Assembly: GCA_963920665.1 (NCBI GenBank)
Contig: OY987265.1
Location: 14,327,001-14,391,000 of the forward strand
DNA from: Straminergon stramineum
Taxonomy: Eukaryota; Streptophyta; Bryopsida; Hypnales; Calliergonaceae
Direction of reading: 5' to 3'
DNA: 64,000 nucleotides
Under the pieces are notes generated by a model. The model made no database searches. It was not told the origin of the DNA and was given only the letters and a program-made list of their open reading frames with translations. Shown in pieces: positions 1-12,873 of the stretch. Position 1 is the stretch's first letter. Every line of letters starts with the position of its first letter. The position numbers were made by a program, and so were the translations under genes.

Positions 1-60
1 AAACACAAGGCTGCTGTGAGAAAGATGAAGAAGATGAAGGGCTCAGTAGGGGCAAGGTAG
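1..60 (+). CDS. 3' end of an unrecognised gene (partial)
   Basis: The first 60 bases are an open frame of 19 codons ending in TAG at 58-60. The peptide is very basic (repeated Lys-Met-Lys, ending GSVGAR). The sequence after the stop looks like 3' untranslated DNA: AT-rich, with stops in every frame. Basic tails of this kind are common in nucleolar, ribosome-biogenesis and RNA-binding proteins, but nothing here identifies the family. It could also be a chance open frame, since nothing upstream is visible. Confidence 0.35.
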   Translation, partial: KHKAAVRKMKKMKGSVGAR

Positions 61-3007
61 TTTATGGCAATCCTAGTTTCAATTTGAAAGGAATATTAAG
101 ATTAATGTATCAGGGAATGATTGGGCCACGTGGTCTAACCTTGAATTGGGAGGATCTTATGGGTTGAGCTGCAAAGTCTTCTCACAATTAGTTTCTTGTC
201 CTCACGACCAGTGGAATATATTTGTGTACGTTGTATTGAAGAAAATATTCGTTCTAGTTTTTTTTCAGTGAGACGCCCATTGATCTGGAGGTACTTGTGG
301 ATATTGAGTGTGAAATGGTCAGAAGTTACTGTATGTTCGTGAAAAGAATCTCATGAGGATACCGCACCTTAACAGACAATATTGTCAGATAGTTGAATTT
401 CTGTGAGCAATTTTGGTTGAATGTAAGGTAACTACCCCTAATTGTATCCGAATAAGCAATTAGCAAATGTTCCTATTATTAAATTGCTTTATTTTTTTGT
501 TGGATCTTATTGGAAATCAAAAGAGTATTCTAGATTCTCTTCTAATGCTATTTTTGGACACCCTCATAATAAACTATGAGTTTTCGAAGTGATACCCATA
601 AGCAACCCTTGGCTCTTGGGAATATATAGAGGCAATATGTTTAGGCAATAATATATAGGGATCAAGTTTAGAAAGGGATCATGATTTGTTGTAGTTACCT
701 TACTAAGAATGAGGAAATGAGAAATCATTAGCAAATTAGAGAGGAGTGTTAGGAATTGAAGTATGTTTAGGCAATAATATGTAGGGATTAGTTTTAGAAA
801 GGGACCATGATTGGATGTGGTACCTTATTTAGAATGAGAAAATGAGAAATTATTAGTAAATTGGAGAAGAGCTTTAGGAAAAGAAATCAACTTGTTTGTT
901 AATATAGTAATGCTAATTGTGTGAAGAATTCATTTGCCATGATTTTTGTTACATTTTCACCCACTTCGTTTTTCATTCACTTGTTCTTATGAAATTTGAA
1001 TGATATCTAGATAGTTTTTCAATGAAATCCAATAGCTTGATGAAACTTAACATTTTTTGTTGGGCTTTGGTCTAGTTCGTATTCAAATTGAATGAATTAT
1101 TCACAATCCAATTGAGCATGGTAAATCATTTCATTTTGAAAGACCATCAAGTTAGTAATAGAAGATTACATGTAAGTATTATATGGACCTTGTGATGGTA
1201 ACCTCACTTTCCAATTGGTTTAGAACATTGTTAACCATGTATTTAAAAGAGGGCTACATATAATTAGTACATTCATAGTATATTCAAAGATATTCTATGA
1301 ATATTTTTAAAATGAATTTACTTTACACTGTTAAGAAAATGCATTTGTAATCATTCCCTCCAAAGAATAAATAGGTCCCCATCTTTTAACTCACATATTC
1401 TACTAATTTTTGCTTAGTGATTGCTCCATGACTAGGACAAGTACTATTTGAGTAAAGTAGCCTTCATTGTTAAATGAAACACATTCACCAAAATCATTTA
1501 AAATTTGATATGATTGAATTATTATTCACGAGTAAACAAAGTTGTTAGAAAAAGCCATGTTGGATAATGCTGGTGTTGGATATCCCAAACCAACATAAGT
1601 ATTGCACTATAATTGCAACCAATATTGTTGAACATGAGATCAAAATGGGCATTTTGGTTATAAATGGTGATTTTAACACCTTTCTTTGCTCATTCATTCC
1701 CATTAGAAGATGAAGGAGGCACGAGGAGGTCTGCCAATTCCTAGACAATTGGGAACACTAGTTGAAACCAATGGAATTTAATTTCAAAAAAATCAGCAAA
1801 CTAGAAGGCTAACCTTGCATTGCATGGGACAATTTCATTCAATCATTTGTAAACATTTAATGTTAAAATGAATCCAAAATTTAAAAAATCTGAAAAGATC
1901 TAAAACCTAATATGGTTGGAAACCTATTACATTGGATAATATTATTTAGTTAATTATTTAACATTTTTTCATATTTATTCTAGTTTTTAATTATCTTCTC
2001 ATTATATTATTTTTTGAATTGTATTGTTAGGGTTCACAACTTGGGAAACAACCCTTAAACAACCTTCTTGTGGTCTCTTCTTTCTTTTAATGCTCTAACA
2101 AAGTTGTTGCAGTAAACTAGAAGTACCTAATTGCAATAGTTTTTGTTCTTCAACACCTAAGTTAAAAATAGCCTTGAATGAACACTTCCATGATTCAAAA
2201 CTACTACAATTTTTTAAGAAAGATCTCATACAATAAAATCTTCATTCTAACCATCTTAAAATATACCAAAATCCTTTTCAAAGAAGAGCATTGCTTCATA
2301 ATTTAAAGCAAGGATGCAAATTTTTACATTATACTCCTTCTAGCATTAGAGTTCATATATTTTTTGAACAAAGTTAAATTCCTTTCTTGCTAGCAATAAT
2401 ATATATGTTCTTTGGTGCTTTAATAGAGTAGAATCTCATAGTTCCTACTTGTGCATAAAATACAAGTATTTTACTGAAAATCTCCTTACAATGATTTGTC
2501 CTATTAGTGCATGTTGCACTAATTTGTCAAAGTCACACTATTTGTAAAATAATTAAAGAATGCATAATGAAATAGTAGTATACCAATTTCTACAAAAAGA
2601 TAGTTTTGTTGTGACACTAAATAGTTTTCTATGTGATGTTAATTGTTGTCCTCTGCAAATAGGATAAATCATTGTATTTGAGAGTCTACTACAATGACAC
2701 TTGTTATCAACCTTAAACATAAAACCAATCTTAAAAATATACAGGTCTAGATTTTCCAAAATTCATAGGAATGCATGAAGAAAACAATGTGGAATTCATA
2801 TTAAAACCTCTCTTTGATATTTCATATTTTTTTCTTGCTACCTTCGAAATTCATATTTTCCTTCTTATTTTCCATCTCTTATTTTTGCATGCTAAAAAAA
2901 ATTCAATCTTCGCCTTTTGGTATGACGGAAATAGGTGCCTCCACCTTCGCAGCAGCGTTGGTGCAAGTATTTCGACTTCGGTCTGCCCGATTCAACCTGC
3001 CCGAAAG
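61..3007. other. AT-rich intergenic region
   Basis: No coding frame of credible composition is seen on either strand; the open frames present are short and low in complexity. The left end is probably the 3' untranslated region of the gene ending at 60. The one clear structure is the tandem duplication at 636-887. The last 100 bases become GC-richer and form the promoter of the L12 gene. Confidence 0.6.
636..887. repeat. Tandem duplication of about 126 bp
   Basis: Two adjacent direct copies (about 636-761 and 762-887) both begin TATGTTTAGGCAATAATAT. They stay alignable to the AATGAGAAAT...TTAG section with scattered substitutions and small gaps. No terminal inverted repeats or coding frame were seen, so this looks like a simple segmental duplication that has diverged. 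Confidence 0.7.
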
Positions 3008-3041
3008 AAACCCTAAAACCCTAAAACCAGTCCATATAAAT
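3008..3041 (+). promoter_or_regulatory. Telo-box cluster and TATA-like site of the L12 promoter
   Basis: Positions 3008-3028 hold overlapping AAACCCTAA-type telo-box motifs in tandem, followed by CATATAAAT at 3033-3041. Telo boxes are typical of plant ribosomal-protein and translation-factor promoters, where they support expression in dividing cells. The cluster lies about 125-145 bp before the L12 start codon, which fits that role. Confidence 0.65.
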
Positions 3042-3151
3042 TCCTTAAAACCTAACATCCATTCCTTTCGGTCGTCGTCTCTCTGCTGGTTGAGCCCCAG
3101 CCCGCCGATCGTCTCTTCTTCTCCTCTTGAGCCCGACTACAGCCGATCACC

Positions 3152-4427
3152 ATGCCTCCCAAGTTGGATCCTTCGCAGATCGTCGAAGTGTACGTCCGCG
3201 TCACAGGTATGAATTGCATTTCCGGGTTGAAGACCATGTGAATTCACCAGAAGTCACCTGCGTTTCAGGTTTAGGGTTGCTTGTCAAACCCTAGATATGA
3301 TGCATTCGGTAATCTTGTTTCATTTTGTACAACTGAATACGGGGAGTCAGTGCTTGTTGCTACACGACGGCGGTTTTGCGGAGCACATTTCGATATGCGA
3401 TATTGGATTTAGTACTTGTTTCTGATTTTTCTGCACTTTTTTGTAGTGGAAATGTGATTTCTGCTTGAGAGTCTGAGGTGTGTTGGAATGGTTGTTCTGA
3501 TATTCGTTATTCTATGTAGGTGGAGAGGTAGGAGCGGCGTCCTCCCTTGCGCCCAAGATTGGACCCCTTGGTTTGTCACCTAAGAAGATTGGTGAGGATA
3601 TTGCCAAGGAGACGGCTAGGGACTGGAAAGGCCTTCGGGTGACAGTCAAGTTGACTGTGCAGAACAGACAGGTTCGCTTTCACTGTCTAAAGTTGGAAGG
3701 AGAATCGTTTTAGGTTAAAATGGGGTTGGTGTGTTATATTGTACCCTCCTTATGCTGATGTCGCTTATTGCTTCAACTGTTGAAGCTTAAGTTTTATGGC
3801 GTGGTCCTGAATTGTTAATACCTGGATGCTCAGTGTCTTGAATTTTAACCTGTAAGTGTTGAGATTTTCCTTTTATCTCATTACTTTGATCAATTGAAAA
3901 TATTAAAATTAATTGTAGAAACTCCTTTAAAATATCCACGTACTGATTTATTTTATCGCATTGTTTTTTCGTACACTGATGTATTTCACTCTCGTCAAGT
4001 ATACCGACTGAATGAAGTGGAATGTTCCAAACATTGACCATCCACTCGATGGATGGTTATGCATGGTTGGGGTTAAATCTGCATTGGAGTCTCTAATCTG
4101 TCATTGCTGAGAGACTGATGCATGGTCTTGCACCAGGCTAAGGTATCTGTGGTCCCCAGCGCTGCTGCTCTGGTTATTAAGGCCCTGAAGGAGCCTGAGC
4201 GGGACAGGAAGAAGGTGAAGAACATCAAGCACAATGGCAACATTTCTCTTGATGACGTCATCGAGATTGCCAAAATTATGGCCCCGCGGTCTATGGCGAA
4301 GAGTTCGTCAGGCACCGTGAAGGAAATCCTTGGTACGTGTGTGTCTGTAGGATGCACTGTGGACGGTAAAGACCCCAAGGATCTCCAAACGGAGATTGAG
4401 GATGGAGAGGTGGAAATTCCCGAGTAG
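3152..4427 (+). CDS. RPL12: 60S ribosomal protein L12 (uL11 family)
   Basis: Three exons, 3152-3206, 3520-3671 and 4137-4427, join in frame to a protein of 165 residues, the normal family length. Introns are GT-AG; the first splits the Gly codon in [10 protein letters not shown]. The N-terminus [17 protein letters not shown] and the C-terminal [19 protein letters not shown] block are diagnostic of eukaryotic L12. Family role: it binds 28S rRNA at the base of the P stalk in the GTPase-associated centre of the cytosolic large subunit. The start is the first ATG after the promoter and matches the family start. The telo-box promoter fits co-regulation with other ribosomal-protein genes. Nothing is odd about the gene; identification is secure. 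Confidence 0.97.
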
Positions 4428-6049
4428 AGCGATGAACCTGTTAGATTGGCTCGCAGTTGTTCAATATTCCTGTTTTAATGAGAGATCCTCCAGTTGTTTC
4501 ACTGACGAGTGCGTACTCTTATCATCTACCCAGTTCTGGCTTCTTCTGCCGAGAAGTGAAGTCCCTATGCCTGAGTTTTTCTATGGTTTTTATTTAAGAT
4601 GATTCTGATTCTTATTCTGATTGTGATCCAAAAGATTGGCTTGTCCTGCTCATGAAATGGTTGTGCCTGGTAATACTGAACTGAAACTTTCATCTCTTTT
4701 GAAGAAATTGGATTGAAGTAAAAAAATTGTGATTACTTGGGATAGTATTTCAGTCAATTGAATTCAAGAACTCATTGAATTCATACCATATGTAAATGAA
4801 TCCTGCCGTACTCCCATATAGAACAATTTTGTAGATTTTTTTGTTGAATTTTAGTATATTGAAGACTATTTCTAATTCTGAAAAAACAATTTTGCAGTTC
4901 AAAGGTAAGTGATTCACTTGATTTACTTCAATGTTTTGTCGTTGGTCACTTACGATGAAGTTGTCTCCTTTTAGAGTCATAAGATACAAAACCAACAAGA
5001 AGGATCTTGTCATTATTTTTACAAAATTAGAGTCATGTTGATTATTACTATGAGTGTTTTGTTGAAATTTGTTCAATCAATTGTTTAAGAACCTTCACCC
5101 AAATAATGATTTTACTTCCTACACTTGTCATTAGGTTGTGTTATCTATAATTTCAATTTTTTGGTTCAAGTAATAGAAATTGGTATATTTAAGATTTGAA
5201 GCATCACTTGCCAAGTAAAGTCATCCCATCCTAAGTGACAAATCTTTATTTGCATGCCAACATTGTGTCCATGAATATGTGAAATTATGTGAAATAGACG
5301 AAGTTGAATGCTTGAATTTTAGAAAAGAAAGATACAACCTACCTTCTAAATACAAAATCTAGTGCTTTATGGAAAATGTTAAAATTAAGTTTATTTGAAG
5401 AATTATGTGAATTCTAAATGCTAATATCATTCATTATTTAATTTGGTTGTATGGTGAAAAAGCCGATCCACTAAAATATCCCGAGAAACATGTAGGTTTG
5501 TACAAATTGTTTGTGATGTATTAGATCAATGTTAGTATTTTATTGCTTTACTAGCATGCCCTATGTTGTTGCTACAGTCAAAATCAAAGTAAAAGTATTT
5601 TTCTATTTTTTTATTTCAAAAAAACCTTCAAAATTCAATAACTTTCACATAGTAGATTGGAATGTCATGAAACAAAGCCCATGCACCCCTCCTCACCAAG
5701 GGCTTTCCAACAGTACAAAGCACGTGGTCTGGGGACACACGACCAAGGAGATTTCAACATAACAAATAAAACAAAACAAACAAACAACCTAACTTAAGGT
5801 ATGGATTGTGTATGGAATTATGTTTGCTATATTGTGTTTATATTTATCAATTTTTTTTGTTAAGTAAGATGATAAGGATTGTAGAATACGCTCAATTAAG
5901 AGGGGTAGGTGGCTAGGGAGGTGATGTATAGTCTACCCAACACTTAGGAATTCCATGGCCAAATTTATGAATATATATGTTATTATAGAGTAATTTTTTC
6001 ATTTCTATAATATATACTAAACCATAACTTATACTCAAATGTAAATAAT

Positions 6050-6304
6050 AACTTTTTAAAATACAATTGCCTTGTTTTTCGTAGGGCTAAAAAAAAGATA
6101 CTTGTCAATTCAAACATTAATATCTTCCAATCCACATAGTGGAAATTTTTAAAAACTTTCTACATTTTCTCAATCCACCTTACTATAAGATCCTATGGTT
6201 TCATAGGCAAAAACATGTTTTTTCTCAAAATTTGTGAATGTGGTACAAATGGCAATTGTGGAGCATCTTCGGTGAAAACATTGTTAAAAAACTTTAGGAG
6301 TTAA
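6050..6304 (+). mobile_element. Half-copy of the TTAACCCC terminal-repeat element
   Basis: The text from about 6060 to 6304 parallels the right half of the element at 45037-45969. Both carry a pyrimidine-rich GTTTTT(C/T)G stretch, then ATATCTT-C-AATCCA, then GATCCTATGGTT, then GAAAACATTG-like and AAAACTTTAGG blocks in the same order. It ends in CTTTAGGAGTTAA (6292-6304), one mismatch from the terminal repeat CTTTAGGGGTTAA. No matching left end was found, so it is a truncated or badly decayed copy. Confidence 0.5.
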
Positions 6305-6774
6305 ATTAGGGATCAATATTTTGTTAGTAGTGAAGGCCATATTTGTTACGATGAGACAATATGTAGTCTTATATTATCTTTGAGTTTACATTTAGATGAT
6401 AGTAAATGTTTGATATTGATTATTTTGGTGAATTGAAACCTTGATATGATAATACATTCACAACACTTTGATTTTATAAAGAATGATTTGTTCATAAATT
6501 TTTTATTTGTCAAAATAAAGGTCTCAAATAATAGGGCTAAAGTCTCAAGATGTCCATTTTGTCTCAATTTAACAAATAGGGCCATGTATGTTCTATATTA
6601 GTTTTTGAAACAATAAATACATATTAGGGGGAGTCACAATTGAATTCCCTCTCCAACCTCATTTCCTTCAATTGAGTGACAAATTTGATGTGTCTTGTTG
6701 ATAGAAGAATACACCGAGAATTTCAATGAATTCAATCAAGTTTTGTTAAGTGGTTAGGATGATTATGTTTCACC

Positions 6775-6803
6775 TAGTATGTTGAAGAATCTTCAACATA
6801 CTA
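6775..6803. repeat. Perfect 14-bp palindrome with one central base
   Basis: TAGTATGTTGAAGA at 6775-6788 is followed by one base and then its exact reverse complement TCTTCAACATACTA at 6790-6803. It lies in the intergenic desert next to the remnant near 6621. It could form a cruciform or be the closed end of an inverted duplication. Confidence 0.85.
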
Positions 6804-7927
6804 AGAGTCTCAAATTCTTCATATTGATATAGAAGATGTATTATGCATAATGAGACTAAACTACTCATCAAAGTGGTGCATTTAGGCACATGGGGCTTTG
6901 GAATGTCCCTAAGGTAAAGGTACCTATTTCCAATAATTTAAGTATTTTAGCCTATAGGATATGGGAATTCGAAATTCATTGAGAAATTGACCTCAATGTG
7001 TGCAAGCATGAGAATGAGGAAGAATGCCAAAAGAAAAATCAATTTTTTTTTCCAAAATGAATATTTTATTCAATATAAATGTAGATTTTTCATTTGGGCC
7101 CATTCCGATCTCATAGACTTAGCTATTACTCTTAGCTTTAGCACTTCTCCCTCAATAAGAAGAGGAGAGAGATGAGTGTATGAGAAGGTACAAATAAAGA
7201 ATTTTTTTCAATAAACAATGCATCCAATTGTTGTTGACAATAGGTTACCTTATAAAGCCATTATGGGGGGACTCTAAAAAATGGGGACTTCTACCTTACC
7301 TTAGAGAACAAAAATGCTCCTTTTTACAAGTGACAATCATGTTCTAGACACACCATATTTGAAGGGCCAATAGGTGGAAAGAATGAAATATAAAAATATA
7401 GTTGTCATTTTTCAATTTTTGTTTTCAAAATTATACTTCATTGATGAAGAAATCAATTTCAAAAGGATTAATAGATTGGGCATAACTTAAGCCCCGTGAC
7501 AATCTTCCCCAATTAACATAACTTAAAAGAGCAACACTTAATTTCGATTGCTTCCTAAAACCGACCCATCTAGATTCTTGCCTAAAGTGTGCTTCCACTT
7601 TTCATGAGAGACCATGGTTGGATTTAGAAACACCTATTTTCAGCACTTTGAAAATTCGTAGTTTATTCATAGAATGTCCAAAAAATGCATTCTAAAAGAA
7701 TCTAAAATTCCCTTTTGACTACCAACAAGACCCAACAATAAATTTTTCAGTATAATAATGGGAACATTGCTTATTAATGCTGAATTGCTTATTTGTGCGC
7801 CTTATTTGTGCCATTTTAGGTGTAGTTACTGATATTTTAGCACCGACCTGGGCAATTTACAGAACATTGCAGATTCTCAGGATATTCTAGGAAACACATT
7901 TGTCGAGTGCATCCGTGACATCACCAA

Positions 7928-7974
7928 TGACGTGGACCCCCGCAAAAGCTGACCTGGTATAAATCGCCACGTCA
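7928..7974 (+). promoter_or_regulatory. Inverted ACGT sites around a TATA-like box, PAF1 promoter
   Basis: TGACGTGG (7928-7935) and its exact reverse complement CCACGTCA (7967-7974) flank TATAAAT at 7958-7964. ACGT-core sites of this form are bound by plant bZIP factors. The TATA-like box is about 300 bp before the PAF1 start codon, leaving a GC-richer leader. Promoter function is inferred from position and motif only. Confidence 0.4.
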
Positions 7975-8268
7975 TCATCGTGCACCTCGTCAAGCAAAAT
8001 CTCATCAGTCTCTTCCCCACTCAGTCCCCGACCATTGCAGAGACACGAAGCCCCGACCCCGACATAGCCACCTCGAGGCCGGCGACGCAGGGTCCTTCGC
8101 GAGGAGCAATTCCCCCGCCGGTCACTCCACCATGTGAGTGGCCACGCCCAGGCCGATGAGCTGACCCCGAGACACGCTTCGTTGCCGTTCCAATTCAAGC
8201 TTTCACTGAGGGTTCGGAGGTTTAGGGAGTCAATCGGGAGGGAAGCAGGGGTTTAGGGTTTGTTGGCG

Positions 8269-11200
8269 ATGGCGTCGTCGATGTATCCCAACAATCCACC
8301 TCCGGGGAGGCCCCCGGTGCCGCCTCCGCCCTCGTGGGGGAATCACTACGGCCCACCGATGCACTACGGCCCGCCTGGGCATTACCCCGTGCCAATGCAG
8401 TATAACCCTAATGCGCAATTACCGATGCCCCCGCCTCTTCCGCTCGGGTACACTGGCGATCCTGCCATGGCTGCCGCCGCGCCGTTGCCTGGTGGCTACC
8501 CGGGAGTTGTGCCTCATTACGCCACGCAGCCGCCTCCTCCTCCTCCGCCCGGTCCCAAGCTACCGCCCGCGCCGCAGGGGTTCGGGAACCGGGTAGGGGC
8601 AGCTGCGGTGCCCGTGGAGTCGGTGCCGGGGCGCAGGAAGGAGACGGAGGAGGAGCGGAATGAGAGGAAGAAACGAGAGTATTACGAGAAGAAGAGGCAG
8701 CAGGAGAAGATGAAATCGGGGCACCAGACGAGGACTGGAGCGGGAGGTTCCAAGCCTGTTAACAATGGCTCCAGGGACGCGTATGGGGACAAGAAGGTAG
8801 CTGCAGGTGGTGGCGACAAAATTGAGAATAGGCTCAAGCGCCCGTCAACATTCTTGTGTAAAATAAAGTAAGTGCTACATTGCATGCAAATCTTCTGAGA
8901 ATTAGGGTTAGAGGCTTGTGACAGAGGCTCTGAATCTTTGAGGGGCAGCTTGCATGGTTGCACCAGATTGTGGGACTGTTATTACTGATACGAAGTGAGT
9001 AATTCTATCTAGTGGAAATTAGGATTTTAACAGAGACTCTGCATCGTTTGGCGCTTTGAGGTACTAGGTACTGCTTGTTGCGTCAATCTCCCCATTTTAA
9101 AATTCTTCCATGTGCTTTCTCCAACTCTATTTGCAATTCCAGGTTTAGCAGTCACTGTGATGAGAGCGTTAAGTTTTGCTGCTTTATAAATGCAGTTGGT
9201 GATTTCTCATGAAGCAAATTTGTGTTGAATTGGCTCAAGGCTTTTGTGTCAATCTTCATAAATTCAACTTCGTCTCTGTGCTTCCTCCTACTTCACACAG
9301 TATAATTCAGTAGTTAATTTGATAATAGTGTCAATGTTGCTGCTTCAGTTGGCGATTTCTCATTAAGCAAGTTCTTTTTGAATTGACTCCAGGTTTAGGA
9401 ATGATTTGCCTGATAGCACTGCTCAACCCAAGTTGATGCATATAAGTACTGATAAAGACAGGTATGTTGACCTTTTATGATATTTGAATAAATGTGCATG
9501 AGGATTTTTGTATCACATATTATGCCTGCTTAGATGGTCCTTATTCCACTTGCGTGTTTTCTGGCATCTGAATATTGCAAAATGGAATGTATACAGGTAC
9601 ACTAGGTATCAATTCACTTCATTGGAGAGGAACTGGAAGCACAAACTGCACGTTGAGCCTGATCTTGGTATCCCATTAGATCTATTGGACATCAGCAACT
9701 ATAAGTGGGCTATTCTATCTCTTAAATTTTATTTACTTGTTCTTTTTTTAATCTGTGTTTGACTATCATTGTGAAGTTCTGGAGATGTATTTGATAGTTA
9801 TTCTGGTTTGCATATGTGTTGCCTTGATGTCTTAATATATCAGCAGCCACGACGTTACTTTTCACTGTATGACTGTATGAGGTATCATATTTCTCAGTAG
9901 AAAATTTGATTGCTGCAGGAAAATCGATGCGTCAGTTCCTTTAGATCCAGAGGATGCCGCACTTTTGTTGGACGATGAAGTAAAAGTGAAGAAGGAATCT
10001 TCAGGCATACGGAAGAAGGACAGGCCAACTGACAAAGGTGTGGCATGGCTTGTGAAGACGCAATATGTCTCTCCGATCAATCTTGATCCTGCCAAGCAGG
10101 TAAGTTTGTCTTCGACATCTGTATCAAGTTAACAGTCATCTAGTAGGAAAGGCTGTTTATTTTCAAATAAGTGCATTGTGTTGCGTCAAATAGTTAGTGC
10201 ATGATTTTGATTCAAAATTTGAATCGCAAGTGTACAAGTAGGTATTGGTTCAGCGCACACGATGTCGCTTGTGTTCTAAATTTCCGACTGAATCTTTCAA
10301 CAGATGCTCATAATTGGATTTCTTTAACGCTTTTCCTATTGTCACTAAAACTTTGAACCATTTATACCACATATTTGTTTTTCAAGGAATTCTTTTCAGA
10401 ATCGGTGTTGTTTTTTCAGGCTATGACGGAGAAGCAAGCCAAGGACTTAAGAGAACAACGAGAGGGTCGCCGAATTGATGTTGAAACAGGCAATGATAGG
10501 TACGTTCGTACCTATTTTCCGTGTGGGCGTATCTTGTATAGCTGAATTTGGAACGAGTTGGCTGGAAGAACAATTCTTGACTAAATTGGTCCTGCCAAGG
10601 GGTGGCTTGTAGTCTGCTGCAATTCCCATACCTCGGGTGATATTTGCTCTTATGTCCTTGAATTTTTTAATTCTGAGTGCGTTATGACTACTGCTATGTC
10701 GCAGGGAACAGCAGATTGAAGCTATTGAGGAGTCCTTTAGAGCTGCAAAACTTCGGCCTCAACATCTTACCAAGCCCGAACTCCACGCTGTTGAAATTCT
10801 GCCGTTGCTTCCTGATTTCGACAGGTAGTAATATATCTCTTCACCTCAATGTTGTTTTTGTTCCTGGTGTTCGTGAAGCTATAGACGAGAACTATCATTT
10901 CGTCTCTCTTAGGATTCTAATTTGTTATAGCGCGTGAATAGTGAAGCTCTCCATCTCTAATCATTCTTTACGAAAGTTCTAATCGATGCAGAGTCTCAAC
11001 TGTTTATTATATTTATCAAACCAGAAATTAATACTTCATCTGCTCATTATGGAATTGACTCGTGGAATATGTGCCACAGGGTGGGCGACCAGTTCGTGCA
11101 CATGGTTTTCGACACAGATCCGCTGACGGATGCCCCTGGTTTAACGGATTTAGATCAGGACGCACGTCTTGAACTTGAATCACGGGTATTTGTCTCTAAA

Positions 11201-12873
11201 CTGCTACACTTAGTAGTTTGATATCAAACCTAATATAAGAATATGTCATATATAATCACGAATTACTTTGCAGTTTTCTTACTTTGAACAGATTTCTAGA
11301 ATTTTTTAGTATGTAACATGCACTGTTTGAAATCTCTCTGGGAGTTGCCCAGGAGTATCTAAAGCGTCGCTGGACACTTCTTTTTCCTTCATTGTAGGCT
11401 ATTGTGAAGAGTTTCACAACATATAATGCGGACGGATCAAAGCCCGAGAAATTCATTGGGTACATGGTGCCGAAACCAGAGGAGGTAAAGCTTTTCACGA
11501 TATCATTTCATGATTATGCTTCCAAAGATAATTAGAACTTGGATAAAAGTTTTGCATATTCTTTTGGCAACACGTTGCTACATTCCTTGTGAAATTGCCA
11601 TGCGTGGTTGGTTCTCCTATTTCTCTTTCTTTACTCTGTTTCTTTGCTGCGCAGTTGGAAAGGAATTTTTACGAGGACGAAGAAGAGATTTCATACACAT
11701 GGGTGCGAGAGTACCATTGGGATGTAAGACCTCGTAACGTTTCTGTTTTAAACCTTCCATGATTATTTCAAGTGTTCATAGAGGTGCAGAAAGTCTTGGT
11801 TGCAATTTTTGTTTCTTGTTGGTGAAACACTTGCAGCTTGTGTCAATGAGTGGGACCTAACTCATATTTGCGTTACTTAATTGTGCAGATCCGGCCTGAC
11901 GACGCAAAAAATTTTGTTTTTTGTTTTAGTAATGAGGCTGTGAATTATCTGGTATGTACCGCATTCAGCTTTGCTCGCTTCTTAACTTCTTATATTTCGT
12001 AGTTAGTAGGTTCCTGAAAATGCATTAATGATTTTCAGATGAACTTTGTGGTAAAATTTTGTTCGTTTCAGTATCACACGGTTAACGACATAGCTGTGTG
12101 CTTTCGACTGAATTTATTAATTAGCAATGCAGCTTGGTTATTTTCTGGATGATTATATATGCACTTTCGTTCCCTGTGGCAGCCCTTGCAATCAAAGTTG
12201 GTGCTCCAAAAGAAAAAGGCCAAAGATGGAAAGTCAAAGTATGACACTGAAGATAAAGATTTTCCAGTACCGTCGAGTGTGACGGTTATGAGGAGGGATC
12301 TCACACAGGACGAAGAAGATATAAGATATGACTCCAGAGAAAAATTCATGGAGGTGAGTGGTTTTTTTTCGGACATTGTTGCACTAAGCCAGTTTCTGTG
12401 TGAGGAGATTTAACGTTTTGCTCAATTTCTCAAGTGAAGTCTCTGTAAATTTATTCTGTACGAGCTGGAATACAATTTTTTTGTGGTCCAATCATATAGA
12501 TAATGCATATTTTATTTTATATTTTAGAACAGAAGTGAAGTTCAGTAGGGGAAACCATATTCTGGCATCTTATGGCCCCACATTTAAGGGTCACCTCTCG
12601 GAAACATGCCAGAATGTGGTGACATTGAGTAGCTATGCGGGTCACTGTGACTCCCTTTGAATCAAGAGGGTATGCTTTTATTAATGGTATTCTGAACTAG
12701 GACTTTCTACTTTGTTAGGTTAACCAATTTTATGTTACCCACTTCAGGGAGGAGTAATGGACACCTTCAGACGGAAGAGATCACGTTCGCCAGAGGAGGA
12801 TATCCCCGTGAGTGCAAAAAGAAGAGGGCGTCACGACGATTACAGTGATGAAGAAGATGAAATGTCGGTGTAG
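8269..12873 (+). CDS. PAF1: RNA polymerase II-associated factor 1 homologue (PAF1 complex)
   Basis: Twelve exons (8269-8867, 9393-9461, 9597-9704, 9919-10099, 10420-10499, 10705-10824, 11080-11185, 11398-11484, 11655-11723, 11889-11951, 12183-12353, 12748-12873) join in one frame to 592 residues. Residues 1-110 are Pro/Tyr/Gly-rich. A Glu/Lys/Arg-rich helical stretch (EEERNERKKREYYEKKRQQE) follows, then the PAF1 core: STFLCKIKFRNDLP, EPDLGIPLDLLDI, KQAKDLREQREG, AVEILPLLPDFDR, EEISYTWVREYHWD. The tail is acidic and rich in Arg/Ser. This is the homologue of Arabidopsis ELF7/VIP2, the scaffold subunit of the nuclear PAF1 complex, which couples elongation to H3K4/H3K36 methylation and H2B ubiquitination. 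The ATG at 8269 is preferred; MASSMYPNNPPP has the usual N-terminal character. Splice junctions are all GT-AG. Confidence 0.95.
12555..12619. repeat. Stem-loop in PAF1 intron 11
   Basis: CCATATTCTGGCAT (12555-12568) pairs with ATGCCAGAATGTGG (12606-12619) with one mismatch, leaving a 37-base loop. It lies wholly inside the intron between exons 11 and 12. No function is evident. Confidence 0.6.

Larger units (their letters stand above)
4428..7800. other. AT-rich intergenic region with repeat remnants
   Basis: After the L12 3' untranslated region no gene is seen for more than 3 kb. Open frames are short, AT-driven and unlike proteins. Two repeat remnants are recognisable: a half-copy of the larger TTAACCCCTAAA element (about 6050-6304), and a block beginning ATATTAGGGGGAGTCACAA near 6621 that resembles the element at 44194-44403. 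A 29-bp palindrome sits at 6775-6803. Confidence 0.55.
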
